Assembly: GCF_020184175.1 (NCBI RefSeq)
Contig: NC_065532.1
Location: forward strand, 47,636,287 to 47,700,286
Reading direction: 5' to 3'
Length of the DNA: 64,000 nt
From: Aphis gossypii
Taxonomy: Eukaryota > Arthropoda > Insecta > Hemiptera > Aphididae
Of this stretch, positions 1 to 14,590 are shown piece after piece. The stretch's first letter is position 1, and every line of letters starts with the position of its first letter. Both the position numbers and the translations under genes were made by a program. The notes under the pieces are model-generated. The model was given only the letters and a program-made list of their open reading frames with translations. It made no database searches and was not told the origin of the DNA.

Positions 1-487
1 CAAAACTCGAAATAGGCACAATAATATTATTCTCATTTAATTGGACGTGCGTTTATGAGATTCAAATAATTGGTTGAAAATGAATAGACGAATTTTTTTT
101 TTTTTATTATTTACGCACGAATGAAGTGATTTTTCTCGTTCGTCGGTAATCGATCGTAACTGGTCAATCTTTGCTGCATTAATCACTCAAAAAACAACAA
201 CGATAATAACTACTACAGTGGCACGTATATTATGAACATTATTATGGTAACCTGTACTACGGTGATAAGTATGATTTTGCTCGATCGACGGTAACCGATC
301 GTAACAGGGCCTCGCGATCATTCGGCGGTGTATGCCTACCTTCATCTATCGACATCATCAACGGACAGTACCGTACATAAGACATTATTTATTGGCGTAA
401 GACCAATGCATTACACGACCGATCGGTGCGTGTAAAATACTATTAAAAATCGAGAAAAATAAACATTTTTTTTGATTTTCCACTCAC
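1..487. other. Intronic/flanking DNA left of a signal-peptide exon
   Basis: No coding sequence is visible here. If the exon at 488-541 (minus strand) is real, this stretch is the start of its first intron, which runs off the left edge. It is AT-rich with scattered CpG-containing words such as CGATCGACGGTAACCGATCG near 280-303, but I see no further exon with good splice signals. Confidence 0.4.
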
Positions 488-541
488 CTTGAATACCGCT
501 AACAACAACAGGACGACGGCGCGAAAAGCGGTGCCATCCAT
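488..541 (-). CDS. Partial gene: first coding exon with signal peptide (rest off window)
   Basis: On the minus strand an ATG at 541 opens an 18-codon frame, MDGTAFRAVVLLLLAVFK, ended in phase 0 by a strong splice donor AAG|GTGAGT with its G at 487. A short polar start followed by a run of about ten Val, Leu and Ala residues is typical of a secretory signal peptide, so the product is probably secreted or a type I membrane protein. A second ATG four bases inside is out of frame. Codons are GC-rich and the flank upstream (542-1100) is CpG-rich, as expected of a promoter-proximal first exon in this AT-rich genome. The rest of the gene would lie left of the window, so the family cannot be named. 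The exon is inferred from start, hydrophobic core and donor together. It is too short to be proven by coding statistics. Confidence 0.5.
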
Positions 542-1260
542 TTTCGGGTGGGCGGCGGTAGTAACGGAGGATACTCGAGCTCCGGTGGTTTCGGGGACGA
601 CGGAAAACAAAAAAAAAAAAAAAAAAAAAAATCCCGGGAAGGATTTACGATGTGCGAAGTAAAAACAACAACGCGTCTACACTCGACAGCGAAATAATAC
701 TCTTATTAGGCACCGTACGTGTTTATGTATAGTATCGTGAGAAACCTACTCTAAGACGAACGCGATTCGAAAAAATATTTTAATATATTATCGTATCGAA
801 ATAATATTTTCTATCTTGGCGTTTATCACGCGATCAAACACGAAATCCGCGGAGACGACACGGTGGCGACGAACAATCGACAACGACGGTGTTTGCGGTT
901 TGGGCGCGACGAACGTTGTGGCGTGCGGAAAACGCGACCAACGGTGCCTTGTGCGATGGTTTTGCCGCGACTCGGAAACGCGCGCGCGCGTGGTGTGGAG
1001 TGGTCGCCGCCGTCGTCGCACTATCACCGCTGTCACGGGCCAGCGAATCAACGCGCGTTCCTGTTTGTTATTACTATGACTATATACCAAACGATTATAC
1101 TATTACTATTACTATTACCTATCTTATTGTTTGAGCGCCGCTGACAACTACTACAGCGGTCGTTGTCGTCGTTGAACCACATACATAGGATAACAACACG
1201 AATACGTAAACACGGTTGGGATATCCCTATACACCCGTCTTTTATACAGTAAAGGCGGGT
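542..1260 (-). promoter_or_regulatory. CpG-rich 5' flank/leader of the signal-peptide exon, with possible TATA box
   Basis: This stretch is much richer in CpG than the surroundings (especially 840-1060). It contains a 23-base A run at 609-631. On the minus strand TATAAAAG lies at 1239-1246, which would place transcription start near 1210 and give a 5' leader of about 670 bases before the ATG at 541. Several 80-100 codon frames overlap here on both strands. They share no consistent frame or recognisable domain and look like chance openings in GC-rich DNA. Promoter status is inference. Confidence 0.3.
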
Positions 1261-2203
1261 TTTTGTGTACGCGCATAAAAATACTCTTCTGTGATTGGTT
1301 GGAAAGTATAAACTTTCTGGTATAGGTACCAAAAGCTTACCATGCATTGTTTATTCGTATGGCAACCATGTATACCAACCTATCGCAGAAAATAATTATC
1401 TATGCACGTACACGTCGTACACGTATGTATAGTGAAAACCCGTCTTCAACGGTCAAATTTGATCGATAGCAGCAGTAACCGATTTTAAAATCTTAAAAAT
1501 GTGTCATGTTATGTTAAGTTATAGTGTTTTAAAAGTTAATTAAAGTGTATTTGCACTATAGAGTCTAGCCAAATTATAGTAATTTATAGTAGTAAGTTAA
1601 TTTACCGCTAAAATTAAGCGCTTACCAGTTACCGTGCTTACCAGAGTATTTTTTATAATAGAAGTGTATGTTATACAACCGTGCGTACGTGCATGTTGAT
1701 AAACGTGCACGTACACGAAAACGATCCAGTGGAAACCCACCTTTAAATGCGAGCAAAGTGTCTATAATACGAGTTACCATTATGATGATATGGTTATACA
1801 CGGTTGTGGTAATCACTGCACGTGATTACGATTAAGAAATACAATATACGATAATAGGTATATGTTTATTGTTTTACCTTAAAGTTCTATCTGACACAGT
1901 GTCATGATTAAGAAATATATACTTTGATAATATAGTTATTTTTATAAATATTCAGCGGAGAATTGAATGTTTTGATTTTACAATGATATGGTTTAAGAAA
2001 CAAGACTAAATTTAAAAATACTTTTAAGTAAAAAAAAATGTCAACTTTCAAAGAGGTTTCTTGTAGAAAATTAAAAACAGTATTTTCGGATCCAACACGT
2101 TTAAAAATAATCAGGACAAAAATACTACTATAAGTAAATATATTTTTTTTTATTATATAATATAATACTTATAGGTAATAAAATAACTGTTTGGTTACCA
2201 AAA

Positions 2204-2262
2204 TGTCGGACCGTCTCCGCTTAGATTCGTTGATTCTTCTATGAAATGATTTATCATTGAGT
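2204..2262. repeat. Degraded terminal fragment of the AAAACGATTCTGAACG repeat family
   Basis: The stretch GTCGGACCGTCTCCGCTTAG and the following bases through ATTTATCATTGAGTT resemble, base for base with scattered changes, the right-hand terminal inverted repeat at 42,056-42,130. It is a solitary end with no partner nearby, so probably a remnant. Confidence 0.45.
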
Positions 2263-5200
2263 TAATATTATACAAATCCTTTGTACAATGGTCGACTCAA
2301 TGACAAGGCATTTTTTAATTGTTTTAAATAATATATTTATATTATGTTTTATATTATAGTATTCTGTTTAACTATTATTCACTAAAAAAGTATATAAATG
2401 TATGTACTCTAGTAACTCTTAAAAAAAAAAAAATTACTAATTGTATTTTTACTCCTAAGTAATTATGAATTTGATGATTGAACATTTAAAGGAATATTTG
2501 AAGTGTTCATAATAACAATAAGTAATAACCCCACTAACCTTAGTGCTCTCTTATTGTATCACACTTGAATATAACAGCATATCTTGTTCAATGTTCATAT
2601 GGCATGTATATATTATTATTGTCTACGAATTTAACCAAAGTACATATTATATTTATCACAGCTGATATAATATACTCGTCAATAATATTGTCAAATGTAT
2701 TATGTCTGTATTTATGTTATAACTAATAATTATGCTGATCACTTACCAAAATACGGTGTCCATTTACTATAGTGTAGCTGATTTTTAGTTGAGGAAAAAT
2801 GAGGTAGACATACACTGTTATTTTTAAGAGATCGGTCAAAAAAGAATTACTGCCCTGCAGCTATAAAACATAATAATAAGTAGGTATTAAGTATAATTCA
2901 CTTGAAGTTTTTTTAAAAAATATAATGTAAACAGTAAGGTTTACATTTTTTTAAAAACTATGGGAGGTTTCGGAAGAGAAATTAATCAAAAAAATGTAAA
3001 TAATTGTTTTAATCACTACCGTGTGGTATAAAAATCAATGACATTGATAAAAATAACAATGCTTAGCTAGACATTTATCAAATTACGATGATAATAATAT
3101 TAAAAGAACACGTGAAGTCACTTTACAATACCGTAGACGTTTTTTATACACTTTACTTGAGTAGGCTACTGTAATGAAGTGTTGAATTTTAATTTTAATG
3201 ATAAATTGATAAATTATTATTGCATACGAAAAACAGTTCTAAACTGAGACAGTCTATAGTTAATATTTCTGTGAATATTTTATTATTAATGTATATTGCT
3301 ACGTACTAGTAATTTAGTTTTCTAGTATTAAAATGATAAGTTGAACTAATTTTTACCAGAAAAAAATATGCATATTGAATAATATAGGTACTGTATACTT
3401 GTCTTGTAAATATACTATAATATAATATTATAAAGTTAACGATTTTAGATAGATATTGTATACGTCCATACTAATCTCAACTACTATTGGGCCAATTTTA
3501 ATAAAAATTATTAATATTTATTCACAGTGAAAATTCCATATAACAAACTTTTATTTAACGAAATTTTCTATTTAACAAATTATTTTGAGAGCTGTTCCTC
3601 AGACCAACAGTGATTTGTCAGACGCAGTATCACAGAGCTTGTAACGACACCTATCTAGGTACTACATTACTGCATTACAATCATTTACTATCATTTGGAC
3701 TTTTATAAGTATTTTGAATAAAATAAACATTTAAAATATTTCACTAAACTGTGTTAAAACTATTTCAAACTTCATTCACTGGCCTGTACTCTGGGTGTTC
3801 GCAACAAATTATAGAGTTGCTTATTTACTTTCAAAAATTAAAAATTAGAATTAAATAGATTGAAGATATTAGATTAACGCATTAAATAGATCACCAATAT
3901 ATTTTATATACATTATATACAAGTAATGAATTAATCTTTTTTTAAGACTATTATTGACCAATAGTTTCTCTCGAATATAACTATTTTTTACAAATCGCAC
4001 TCGATTTAATATACTGTACATTTTACAATTTATTCGAGTAAATAATGCCCTCGATAACTATATATCCCCTTTTTATGTTGAATAAAAAACTGTACATTTA
4101 AAATGTGCAATTGTAAGACGAAAATCATGTATAGTAAAGAATTATAACTTATAGATATTTAGATTCGTATTTAGATTACCTCAAAAACAGCAAAACCTTT
4201 ATTTTTTTCAATCAGACAGCGGTATATTTTTCCATTACTAATCGGCAGTTACGTCATTTTGTTAGCAAAAATAGGTAATCTAATCTATTAAAATAATATC
4301 ACACATATTTTAATTAATTTGTAAGGATATGTTTATAACACGGGTTATTTATTATAGGTTAAATACTTATTCAACTTTGACATGTTCACATAAATACAAG
4401 ATTCGAGTTGATATTGTTTTGAATTCATTCTCTGGAATCTTTTTATCTATTTTTCTACAGAAATATTTCCGAATTGTTTGTTTCTAAATTGAATATTATA
4501 TAAAAATACTCATTCAAAAATTGTCTACATCATAATATTGATTTATTGAAGTAATTTATAACGGCCAACCAAATTGACAACATAAGTAAATACTTAATAT
4601 CTAATAATCAAGTTAAATCATCAAAAATCAATACACAAAAATATTATAGCAATGGAATTTTAGGAAATTAGTAAAAATTAATTATAGAAAAATAGACAAA
4701 CTTATTGACCTAAAATATAATTGTATAATATAATACGGGAAATTGGTACGTTTTCAGTTTTTCACGTCACAACTAGATGTATTTATCATTCGAGGACAAT
4801 TTCCGGTGTACCTTCGAAAAACTGAAATATCATTTTTAATATGACTAAATCGTTTATCATACTATTTAGTTGCAAAAAATATCTAATTTTGAGGGAAATA
4901 TTTTGACAACTTCCATCTGCATCTAATATATTAGGATGAGAGTTCTTTCTCATGTGACCGTTTGAATTAACCGCAACTGGTATACAAATACCTAACCTAT
5001 ATATAGTTATAAAATGTTAAGGAAAAACAACGTAACATACAAACGTCATTAACTAAAACGATATTTAATCTTTTATACAAACACTTTAGTCTAAACAACT
5101 TTGTAATAAGTAAAAATATTTGTTAAATAATACGTAATATGTATTTCAATAAAATTTAACGCTTTTCGAAATAATAAATAATTACTATTTGCTGATAAAA

Positions 5201-6158
5201 AAAAAAACCAATACCATGTTGTATGTAATATACTTACTTCTCGAATTCATTCAATTTTATTGTTTATTCAACATGATTTTTTTCAAACAACACTCTTTGT
5301 TCTAAAATCTATTAACATTTTCGAAATAATAAGTGTTGTTAGATAAAAAAAATCACTCAGTATACTTAATATAAATAAGTGCATAAACTATATTATAAAT
5401 AATAAATAATACATATCATATTTTTAAATCGTTAATTTTAATGAACCTTCAATTTTCCCAGACGTTTTGAAAAATTTTCAAATTTTCTTTTCAAATATTA
5501 ATTATTAAATAAGTAAAGTATTAAATGTAAATACTATCATAACAAACAATTATATTTATTTATTTTATAATAACTTATTCATTCGTTCGTTCATTATAAA
5601 TAAAATTTTAAAATTATTAATGTATAGCCTATGGTGTTGTGGATTGTAATAAAAAATAAATCAATTTTTTTTTATTCACTTTTACATATTTTCATTTTTA
5701 TCATAAGGTAAACACATCTTTAGTTTAATGATTAACGTTATGTAGCATTATGATATTAACTAGTGAAAAAATTTGTATAGCATAATTGTATTCTATAGAT
5801 AATTTAATTGAACTCCGATTATTTTTTGGTAATATTAAAACAGTAAACTATTTAACAATGTTTTCGACGTATAAGAACGGAGTGGATGATTTAATATACA
5901 TTTAAGCTTCGTTGAATAAAATGAATATAATATTTTACGCTATTCAAGAATATAATAATATATTTGTATATAAGTACTAATATATCTTATTATTATATGT
6001 ATAAAATCGCTTGTATAGGTAATAGGTTATATAGGTTTGGCGTATAACGTTAAGTATTGATAATATTGCCGTTCGTTTAACATTCTTTGACTTTTTTCAG
6101 ACCTATAGAGACCAAACAACAATATGTACAATACAACAAAAACCGTTGTCTTTTTTTC

Positions 6159-6197
6159 AAAAAAAAAAAAGAAGAAGGAAGAGGAGGAGGAAAAAAT
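6159..6197. repeat. Polypurine tract (A run then GAA/GAG repeats)
   Basis: A dozen A residues are followed by GAAGAAGGAAGAGGAGGAGG and an A run, with pyrimidines (TTTTTTTC) immediately before. This is simple sequence. The minus-strand frame rich in Ser and Phe across it is a by-product. Confidence 0.8.
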
Positions 6198-8100
6198 CTC
6201 GAGTAAGGTGCTAAAATAGATTAGTTCCATAACGTGTTAGCGGTGTTTATTTAATATACAAATGAACTGTGTTGGCAAAATACGTGTGAAACAATTGCAA
6301 TACTGCAACGTCGCGACGCGTTTACAAAATAACACATATACCGCTACCCGACAAATGTAATGTCACTGGTTGTGTATGTTGTGTCCCAGTCGTATTCTTT
6401 TTGTTTGCGCGCAAAATGTCGTTCGTCATTTTGAGTGTATATATAATAAAATAAACGCAAATTGTGCAGCACGCATATGTATTTTAATGTGTTCACAGAA
6501 ATACTTTTTGAGTATCTTGTTTGTGCTTCAAAATGCATCGTTTCAACTATGCATCCATGTGTATTAATTTTTAACGAATTTTTTTACGGTTGCATCCACT
6601 TTGCGCAAACTTATCCAAAAACAACTAGTTCCGTAAATTTATACATTTTAAGTCTCGAATAAATACTAAAAAACGAACAATAGAAACCCAGTTTTATCCG
6701 AAAACTAGAACGTAGCTCAAATGTTTCTTCTTACGATGTCACTATTGCTTACTATAACGATGTGACAGACATATTCGTAGAACTCGTATCAATTTCTCGT
6801 ATAGGCAACTGACCCTTAGACTTCATTAATAATATTTAAAACAATTATATTGATATTAACCCCGATTTTGAGCAAAAAATGTGAACAAGTGAGCTTAATG
6901 ACTCTATCAGAGAACACGGAACGGCGTAGAAAGTTTCCATATGCGATTTAATAGTTCTGTAACCCCGCATCATATTATATCAGGTGACCGAAACCTACAT
7001 ATACCTATTATAAATTTAAGCTTAGACCTACCTTAATATAAATGTATAAAATAAAAATCAAACGAAATAATATTTCAAAAACACAAAAACTACGAACAAA
7101 ATATAAATAAAAGATGGAAAAATAAAATAATGTGCATTAAACGAGTTTCATCCACTGTTACGTCTTCTGAATGATGTCATATTACTCTGCCTGCATGTAT
7201 TCAAGGTGATTAACCAAGCTTGGTACACTCCCTTTTTTTCATTTAATAATTTATTTGTTAGAATTCTGATTTTAAGAATGCTTACACTTGAAGACCATAT
7301 TTTTAATTTCTTGATGTTTGTTTGTACTAGGTACCTATACGTAAGAAGTATCGTGTGGTGAAACAAACTTTTGTTTTTCAAACGAGAAACCCTATTTATT
7401 ATTTAAAATTATTTAGTTACAATTTTATTTGAAAAGAAAACAATCCCTCACCAATAAAATTAGTCATTACAACACCACCGACAATAAATTGTAATAATAA
7501 AATAATAATAATAATATTAAACTAATATAAGTTGTACCTATTTATTGATCGAAAACGTCGTGTGCTAAAGTTTTAAGGCCTTAATACGTAGTACTGAAGT
7601 ATAATATAACGTTTTACTAAATAGTTTGACTGAGCTAAGAATAAATAAAATCACATTGGGAATGATTAGTATTAGATTTTACAAAAAAATGATGTAAAAT
7701 GACCATAAACCATATATATAAAATAATACCAAATACGCTGTGCAATACAAATATATTATGTGCATTATACTTAATATGTATATATTATATAGATATAATA
7801 TGTATATATCTGTTGCAGGTCTGATACGAGGTGCAGCGTTTTTATCAGTTCTACTCCATTATATGTGAAAATTCTAGGACGAGAGAAAAACGTCGTCTTT
7901 TGGCCTATAGAATACAATTTTATATAATGTGTATATATTACTGCAGATATAACCACGCATATTATATATGTATAACGCAGAATATACTCATGTGTGTCTA
8001 TACTGTCTATAAAAAATAATTTTCTCACCGCCTCGAGTGCCCTAAATAAATTCATCGTGACCATTTGTTAAAAACAAAAACAGTTGCGGCGGAAAAAAAC

Positions 8101-8900
8101 ATGACTGCGCAGTGATCGAGAATTGCGTGAAAAAAAGACTGCGATTAACGATTCCGCGTTAATCAACTGCAGATGTATATATAGGTAGGTACAAATAATA
8201 TTATATGGCTGTAGAAACAGAAACGATGGCGTTATTTCAATCGGTTTTTAATCGGATGATATATTTTTAATTCGCCGCGGCGGGAATAACGCGCGGCTCA
8301 ATTACGGGTTTACGGTACTTTTCGGCTATATAAATCTATATTATATATAGGCGTATATTCATACAGATATATATCTATCGATAAAACGGAAAAGAGCCCC
8401 CCAGGTAAACACTAAAACAATATATATATGATATGCAATGTACATATTACTTTACCGGAAAATCTTCATGTATAATAATATAAATATAATATACATATAT
8501 ATACATTTACGGCGTTTTACACGATTCACATCGTTTAGATATATCCGTTCTCGCGGGCCTGTGGTTAATCGGCCCGAAACGGATATTATTTCGAGTGTAA
8601 TATTATTGTTAGCGCGAATACATGTTGTATACTCCACTGCAACAACACTATAGGTATATTTAACACGGGGTAAAATATATATGTATACATACGATCCGTA
8701 TCGGAGCTGGAGGAAATCTCGGAGACTTGAACGCTCGAATCACTCGCCGGATCACCGGACACGATCGGGTCAAAGTTCTCGCGTGTACCCACGCCCGCTC
8801 ATCTACAGGTTCACCTGCGGCGCGTCTCGTTTAGCGCCCCCGCTGCAAAAATGCGCTCGCAATATACGTTATAAACAATAACGTCTCACCACAGTAATGA
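8101..8900. other. CpG-rich islet
   Basis: This is a local rise in GC and CpG, for example GCGGCTCAATTACGGGTTTACGG near 8290-8315 and the block 8690-8850, inside AT-rich flanks. It contains the orphan exon candidate at 8693-8792. It could be a promoter, an enhancer or an exon with its surroundings. Function is not evident. Confidence 0.35.
8693..8792 (-). other. Candidate orphan coding exon (acidic, Ser-rich)
   Basis: On the minus strand a GC-rich frame encodes a Ser/Asp-rich peptide containing ENFDPIVSGDPASDSSVQVS and then EISSSSDTD. It is followed by a good donor, GATC|GTATGT, with its G at 8692. The frame is closed upstream by TGA at about 8799-8801, and no in-frame ATG is seen, so an internal exon would need a late acceptor (for example GCGAG| just before the AAC codon). 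The peptide looks more protein-like than neighbouring frames, but there is no domain match I can name and no partner exon found. Confidence 0.2.
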
Positions 8901-11900
8901 CACATAGGTATATAAAAGTATTAATACACCATTGTTATTTTTCGGTACATCGAACACCTCGATGACGCATAAAACGCGTTCTCGCGAATCCGTCGTGTGT
9001 AGGTATATATAATATACATAGGTACGCGAAAAGTGCATATATACGTATGTACTATATGTATATACAATGTATAACTGTGAATAGTCTGAGAATGGAGTTG
9101 CCACGAGACTCGAGAGAACGATCGGTATTACGTTTCGACAAGATGATACAATATGTATATAGGTATACGTGAAGGCGTTAGAATCTTTGACAAAAAAAAA
9201 AACATTAAATTTTTACTTACAAGGAATAAGCGAGTGGAAAAATGTATCTAACAAGTGTCTATTGATTATACATACGCTGCAATGTATGATTTCACAGAGC
9301 ACATGCATCGTCCTCATATTACTTCAAATACTTGTTTTTTTAAACTATTTAACTTTCGTAGCCCTTATTTTGAAAATATAAATAATAAGTATGCGGCGTT
9401 TGGTGTGACTATAAAAGTATCTATATCAAACATCATAACAAGATAGATTTTTCGTCGATTTAAATGTCTAGAAAGGTCATTGCTTTTACAGTTTATTCTT
9501 TATAATTCTACGATTTTAGGTTCGCGGAGTGCGTTATCCGTTGGACGGGTCTCGTCATATTAATGGCAATGAACTGTGGAAATAAAAAGACGTTTTGAGC
9601 TGAGGTGACGTGTACCTACATATTGATGCCTGTGGACCTGTTACATACTTATTTTGTTGTACACTCGGGTACGACACGCGTGTTTATCTATTTGCAGCCC
9701 GTATGTGTGAGTACACCTATATTTACTATAGCTCATATTCGCGTGTTAATATGATTATCGTGTTATTATTGTTATATGATTATACTTTGTGTGATGTACG
9801 CGTTATACAATGTATTGTTATGCAAATCGGGTAACGGAAAACCATCATACGCGTGTGTTCGATTCGTGTTTACGCCACGATTATTGCGCCCGAGAAAATC
9901 ACTTCGAGTGACTTTTCAAACTTGACATTATTGAGTCGTTTCCCGACTACGTCTCATACGAATTATTGTTATTTCTCTTGCTCTAGTCTCTATTCCTTCG
10001 TGATATCGCGCTTTATAAGATATTTTTTAAACACCTACATCATAATGATATAATTATTCGATTCTCGCGTAATTATTCATTTGTACCTTTATAATAATAA
10101 CACTACAATACTCCAACATGCCAAATTGATGTGCACTTGTAATAATCCGGCATTATTTGCGGCAAAAAAAAATACTCGTACAAATCAAACTATTTAATGT
10201 TTATCTATATTATATATATATTATATAAGCAAACTATTCTGAAATAAAATATGATTTTCAAAAACAAAAATCATTCGGTTCTTTAGAAATTGTTAAGTAA
10301 CTCATTCTTGTTTTATAATATAATCCGTGGTTCATACAAGAACAATACGAACACCGTGTGAACCATTTTCTATTCAAAATAAATGCGATAATCTATGTAA
10401 TACGCCAATAGAATATTATATATTATTATGTCATCTATACAAATTTTTACTTTATCTTATAAGAAATACTATTTATATAATTTATATAGTTTGATAAAGT
10501 TTTTTAAGTTTTAAATCACTACATGATATTGTAATAACAAAATATGTTATTTTTCGTTAAAATACCCAATTTTGTAAGTATTATTAGACCTTCTAACAAA
10601 ATGTTATATATTTTTTAATTGCGGATAAAAAAAATTTTCAAGGCTATAGATTATAATATAATAATATTCTTAGAAAAAATTCAAATGGTTTTATGAATAC
10701 ATCAAAATAAGAGATTATATTTTAAAAATTCTATAATGTCTAATAAATGTTGATTTATTTATATTAATTTATGAACATTTCGTACGTTAAATGACCAGAA
10801 TTCATAATTTCAAATTACACTAAATAATATAATTGTATAATAACGAATTATACATTATAAGCTACAAATGTACAACATATTACGATAATATTATTTCTTA
10901 TCACTCATACCTATATTATAAACTATTTAATGAACGTATAATAAGCTTTTTAGCAGAACTTAATCATACGGTCTATAAGACTATTTAACATACAATTACC
11001 CAAGTTTAAAGTTTGATGGAAGAGACTTTTAGTAGACTTTATAGGAGAATTAAACTAGAATCAATCATATCCAATTTGCTACAGGAAACCATTCTCAAAG
11101 ACCAATTTTTGTAGATTATGGATTATTAAAGACACAAAAATAAAATAATGCATACGACATACATCGATTCATCGTTGTAAATCCAATAAATTCATGCCAC
11201 TGCCATTATATTGTTAGGGTAATACAAACATCATTACCTATACATATATATAGATATAATAAATCACAATTTTTTCAGCCAATTATGTAAACAAGACGTA
11301 TATACCTTGTTGGTAAACGATGACGCATTTCTTTAGGTATAGTAAATTTTCTCGTATCCATTCCAATAGATACAATATAATTATGTTGGCATAGAAAATA
11401 GGTTGTGTATAATTTCATATGTATCAGAAAGAATCACAACATACAATGTCGTTTCACATGGCGTATATTCAAACGCTTGAATCTAATATGGACGATCAAG
11501 GGACTTGAAACGGCACATATATGCGTGTATTGGCGACAGTAACTATATAAAAGTGCATTCGCGACGCGACGCGCAAATAAGAAATAATAACTATGGCCAG
11601 TGATAATAATTAAGTTCCATTCTCATAACAGCAAAAATGTATATTATAATATTATGTACTCTCTATTATTGTTGACATTGTGACGTTGTATATGTACGTA
11701 CATACGTCTACTACTATAGATGCAGACTTAAATTTCTAGTACGACGTCGGGTTAACACTCTACATTATGTCTCGACCGTTCATTGAAGTAAGTGTAGAAT
11801 TTATGATAAATGATGATCTAATTATCACGTGTATAATATTGTAAAGCAACAATATATTTCGTGAATATACCTAATGTAGAAAATAAAAACTACAGACGTC

Positions 11901-13723
11901 GTGTGCTGTATAAAACTGTATTCTATGGTATTTATTATACTTAGTATACTTTAATATGTTTGTGAATCGACGTCCTTACACGTTATTATATTATGTGAAT
12001 AATTATTACGATAAACGTGATGTGAATATTTTCGTTTTTATGCGCGTCTACTGTATATTTTGTCTATTCTATGTGCCCCGTGTGTAACTATACCTATATA
12101 CTATCACGATACAAATATTACTGTATAGGTAATAGGTCGATAATGATTGCATTATTATTATTATTATATTAATAATATTATTTATATCATAAAATAAATT
12201 ATAAATTTTACGTTGGAAATGGCTGTTTGTAAAATACATTTCCAACTACACGATAGGGGTTCTGACTGGTGAGGAATAATATTTGGATTTTTATTTTTAA
12301 AAATTTGTGCGTTGTAATATGTACTCTGTACAGGTTAAAACGGTAGATGGGATTTCTGCAATCTAATTCTAAATACCTAAATTATACAACCTAAACTACG
12401 GTCAATGTGTGGTATAATTTGCTTTATACAGAAAAAACCATTATGTTGGTTATAAAGATTTTTTCTTAATTTTTTGGTCTTAAAAATATGTTTTGTTTCC
12501 AGAACTGGTAATTTAATATGAAAACGTTATTTTTTCAATTTCCGTGTTTACCTGTACATATGCAGGCGTGTTTGTACTCTTGTGCGATGTTTTTTATTTT
12601 CATTTAATGTATACTATCCAACACTAGAAAAAAAGTCTAATAATAAAATATACCTATACATACGATGTATAGTAAAGTCTTAACGTTTTAATACAATAGT
12701 ACTAAATTGAACATTAATTTCAAACCTATTTTTTTTTTTATGTATAAATTACTAATTTTAAGGTCACAAACTAGCAACTACAAAAATTATTAACTTGTAA
12801 GTTATTTTTAAGTATAGTATCATAATATTGAATATACTCGTATAAAAATAATTAGGATACAATAATTAGTGTAAAGATGCAATGGATTATATAAATGTAT
12901 ACAATTTTGAAAGTTTAAAAGATAGGTTAGATTACACACACATAATACTCACATATACAATCTATAGACGTAGACGACAACTAAAAAAATAAATAAAAAT
13001 TGAGAAAGGGCGTAACTGAATAGGATTTAAAAGTTAGAATTTCTCAAGTTTCAATGAAATAAAAAATGTTTAACAATAATAATATAGTAATTCAAACTTA
13101 AATATTTTGAATTTAATGACCAGCTGTAAAAATTCACGTAATACTATACATATAATATCATCCGTTGCAGTGCATGTCGATGTTTTATAATAATATACTT
13201 ATATTATCAATAATGACGTCCGTGCGGTATATACGGTCATAAGAATAAACAGTTTTTATTTTCGGTGGCGCTACGAGTAATCGAATAGGGTTAGTTGTAA
13301 AAAAAAAACTCATTTCAATCGATCGTTAAACGGGTATAGTATAACGGAGGATTCGTACAATGTCGGTTTATAAGACGCTAAAATACACCAAAAAAAGTAA
13401 GAGACTTTTACTAAAAATAATGTTGTATTATATTATAGATACCTATCGGCATAGTAATTCACGACAACGCGCGTATACCGCGGATACGCGTGGAAAACCG
13501 ATTAATGGTTTATTTTTTGTTATTATATTTTATCATTTTTTTACGCGTCGACGATCGTCCGATAAATAAATAAACATTATTATAACTCTAGTGACATAGT
13601 TTTTGTTCGCCGAAAAATAATCACTCCGATGACGTCGGATTGGCCGTTACAATATATTTACACCCGGTGACAGCGCGTTTCGGACGATTAACCGACGTAA
13701 AAGTACGACCGATCGTTTGACCA

Positions 13724-13763
13724 TTTTTTTATTTTTTTTTTTATTTTATTTTTTTTTTTTTTT
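13724..13763. repeat. T-rich homopolymer tract
   Basis: Runs of 7-14 T residues are interrupted by single A residues. It is low-complexity sequence and could also be the tail of an old minus-strand retroelement, but no such element is visible beside it. Confidence 0.8.
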
Positions 13764-14574
13764 GGCGGTAAAAAATGCGTTTGGAATTTTTTTTTGACGT
13801 CAGCCGTCGAACGAACATTACCGTTATTACGGCAATACAGCAATATATTATATTATTATGTACATTGTAGGTATTTAATATATAGACTGCTAGCTATTGC
13901 GTTGGCTAATGAACGATATCCCATTTATGCGTGATAAGTGCAAAGAGCCTATATATACCTATTAAATGTAGAATAAATAAAAAATCGTAAATAGTAAAGC
14001 CTCTCCTAACGGACACTTCTATGTAGCGGGTGTTTTTTGGATAACAAAGCAAAAGCTGAGTAGCAGACACTATTCCCGACTTTCGAACAACGGTCAACAT
14101 TTTAGCGACCGACTGTGTCCGGTATTTAGAAGTCTCACTGTACAGTAGTGTACGGCTGTAGTAATAGTAAAAGATAAAAATAGAATATCATATGATTTTC
14201 GATCTCCAGTGAGCGAAATGGATTTCCATCTCATTTTACAAGTATAAAAAAAATGTATAACGTCCTCAACCGTCGTTGCGGTCTGAGCATAATATATCAT
14301 ACAAAATTCATAACATTTTGCCTGATCTGTGGCTGGACTTTTATCCTGAGCTATTTTTCCGCTATTCGTGATACCGATAGACAAATGATTCGAATTATTA
14401 TTGTTTAGCGTTGTACGTATATTATTTGCATTTAAGTACGTTTATAATGTCCTCGAGCGCTCGCGATACGTGGAAATCGATGCGTATATGCTGCACAGTA
14501 GTGAAATCGTGTCCGACACACACGCGTATCATAAACGGGTGATGCGTGTGTAACACAATGTAGTATTATACATA

Positions 14575-14590
14575 TGTGTGTGTGTGTGTG
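14575..14590. repeat. (TG)n microsatellite
   Basis: Eight consecutive TG dinucleotides. Confidence 0.9.

Larger units (their letters stand above)
1261..8100. other. AT-rich intergenic DNA, no gene recognised
   Basis: The stretch is dominated by TA-rich low-complexity sequence and short frames of 60-77 codons with no recognisable domain. Two things stand out: a degraded copy of a repeat end at about 2204-2262 and a polypurine tract at 6159-6197. I see no RNA gene or splice-supported exon. A large intron of an unrecognised gene is possible. Confidence 0.5.

Noticed and set aside
788..1347. Several overlapping frames of 81-100 codons on both strands
   Set aside because: They overlap in all directions in CpG-rich DNA, encode Arg-rich or Thr/Ile-repeat peptides and show no domain. 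The stretch is better read as a leader or promoter region.
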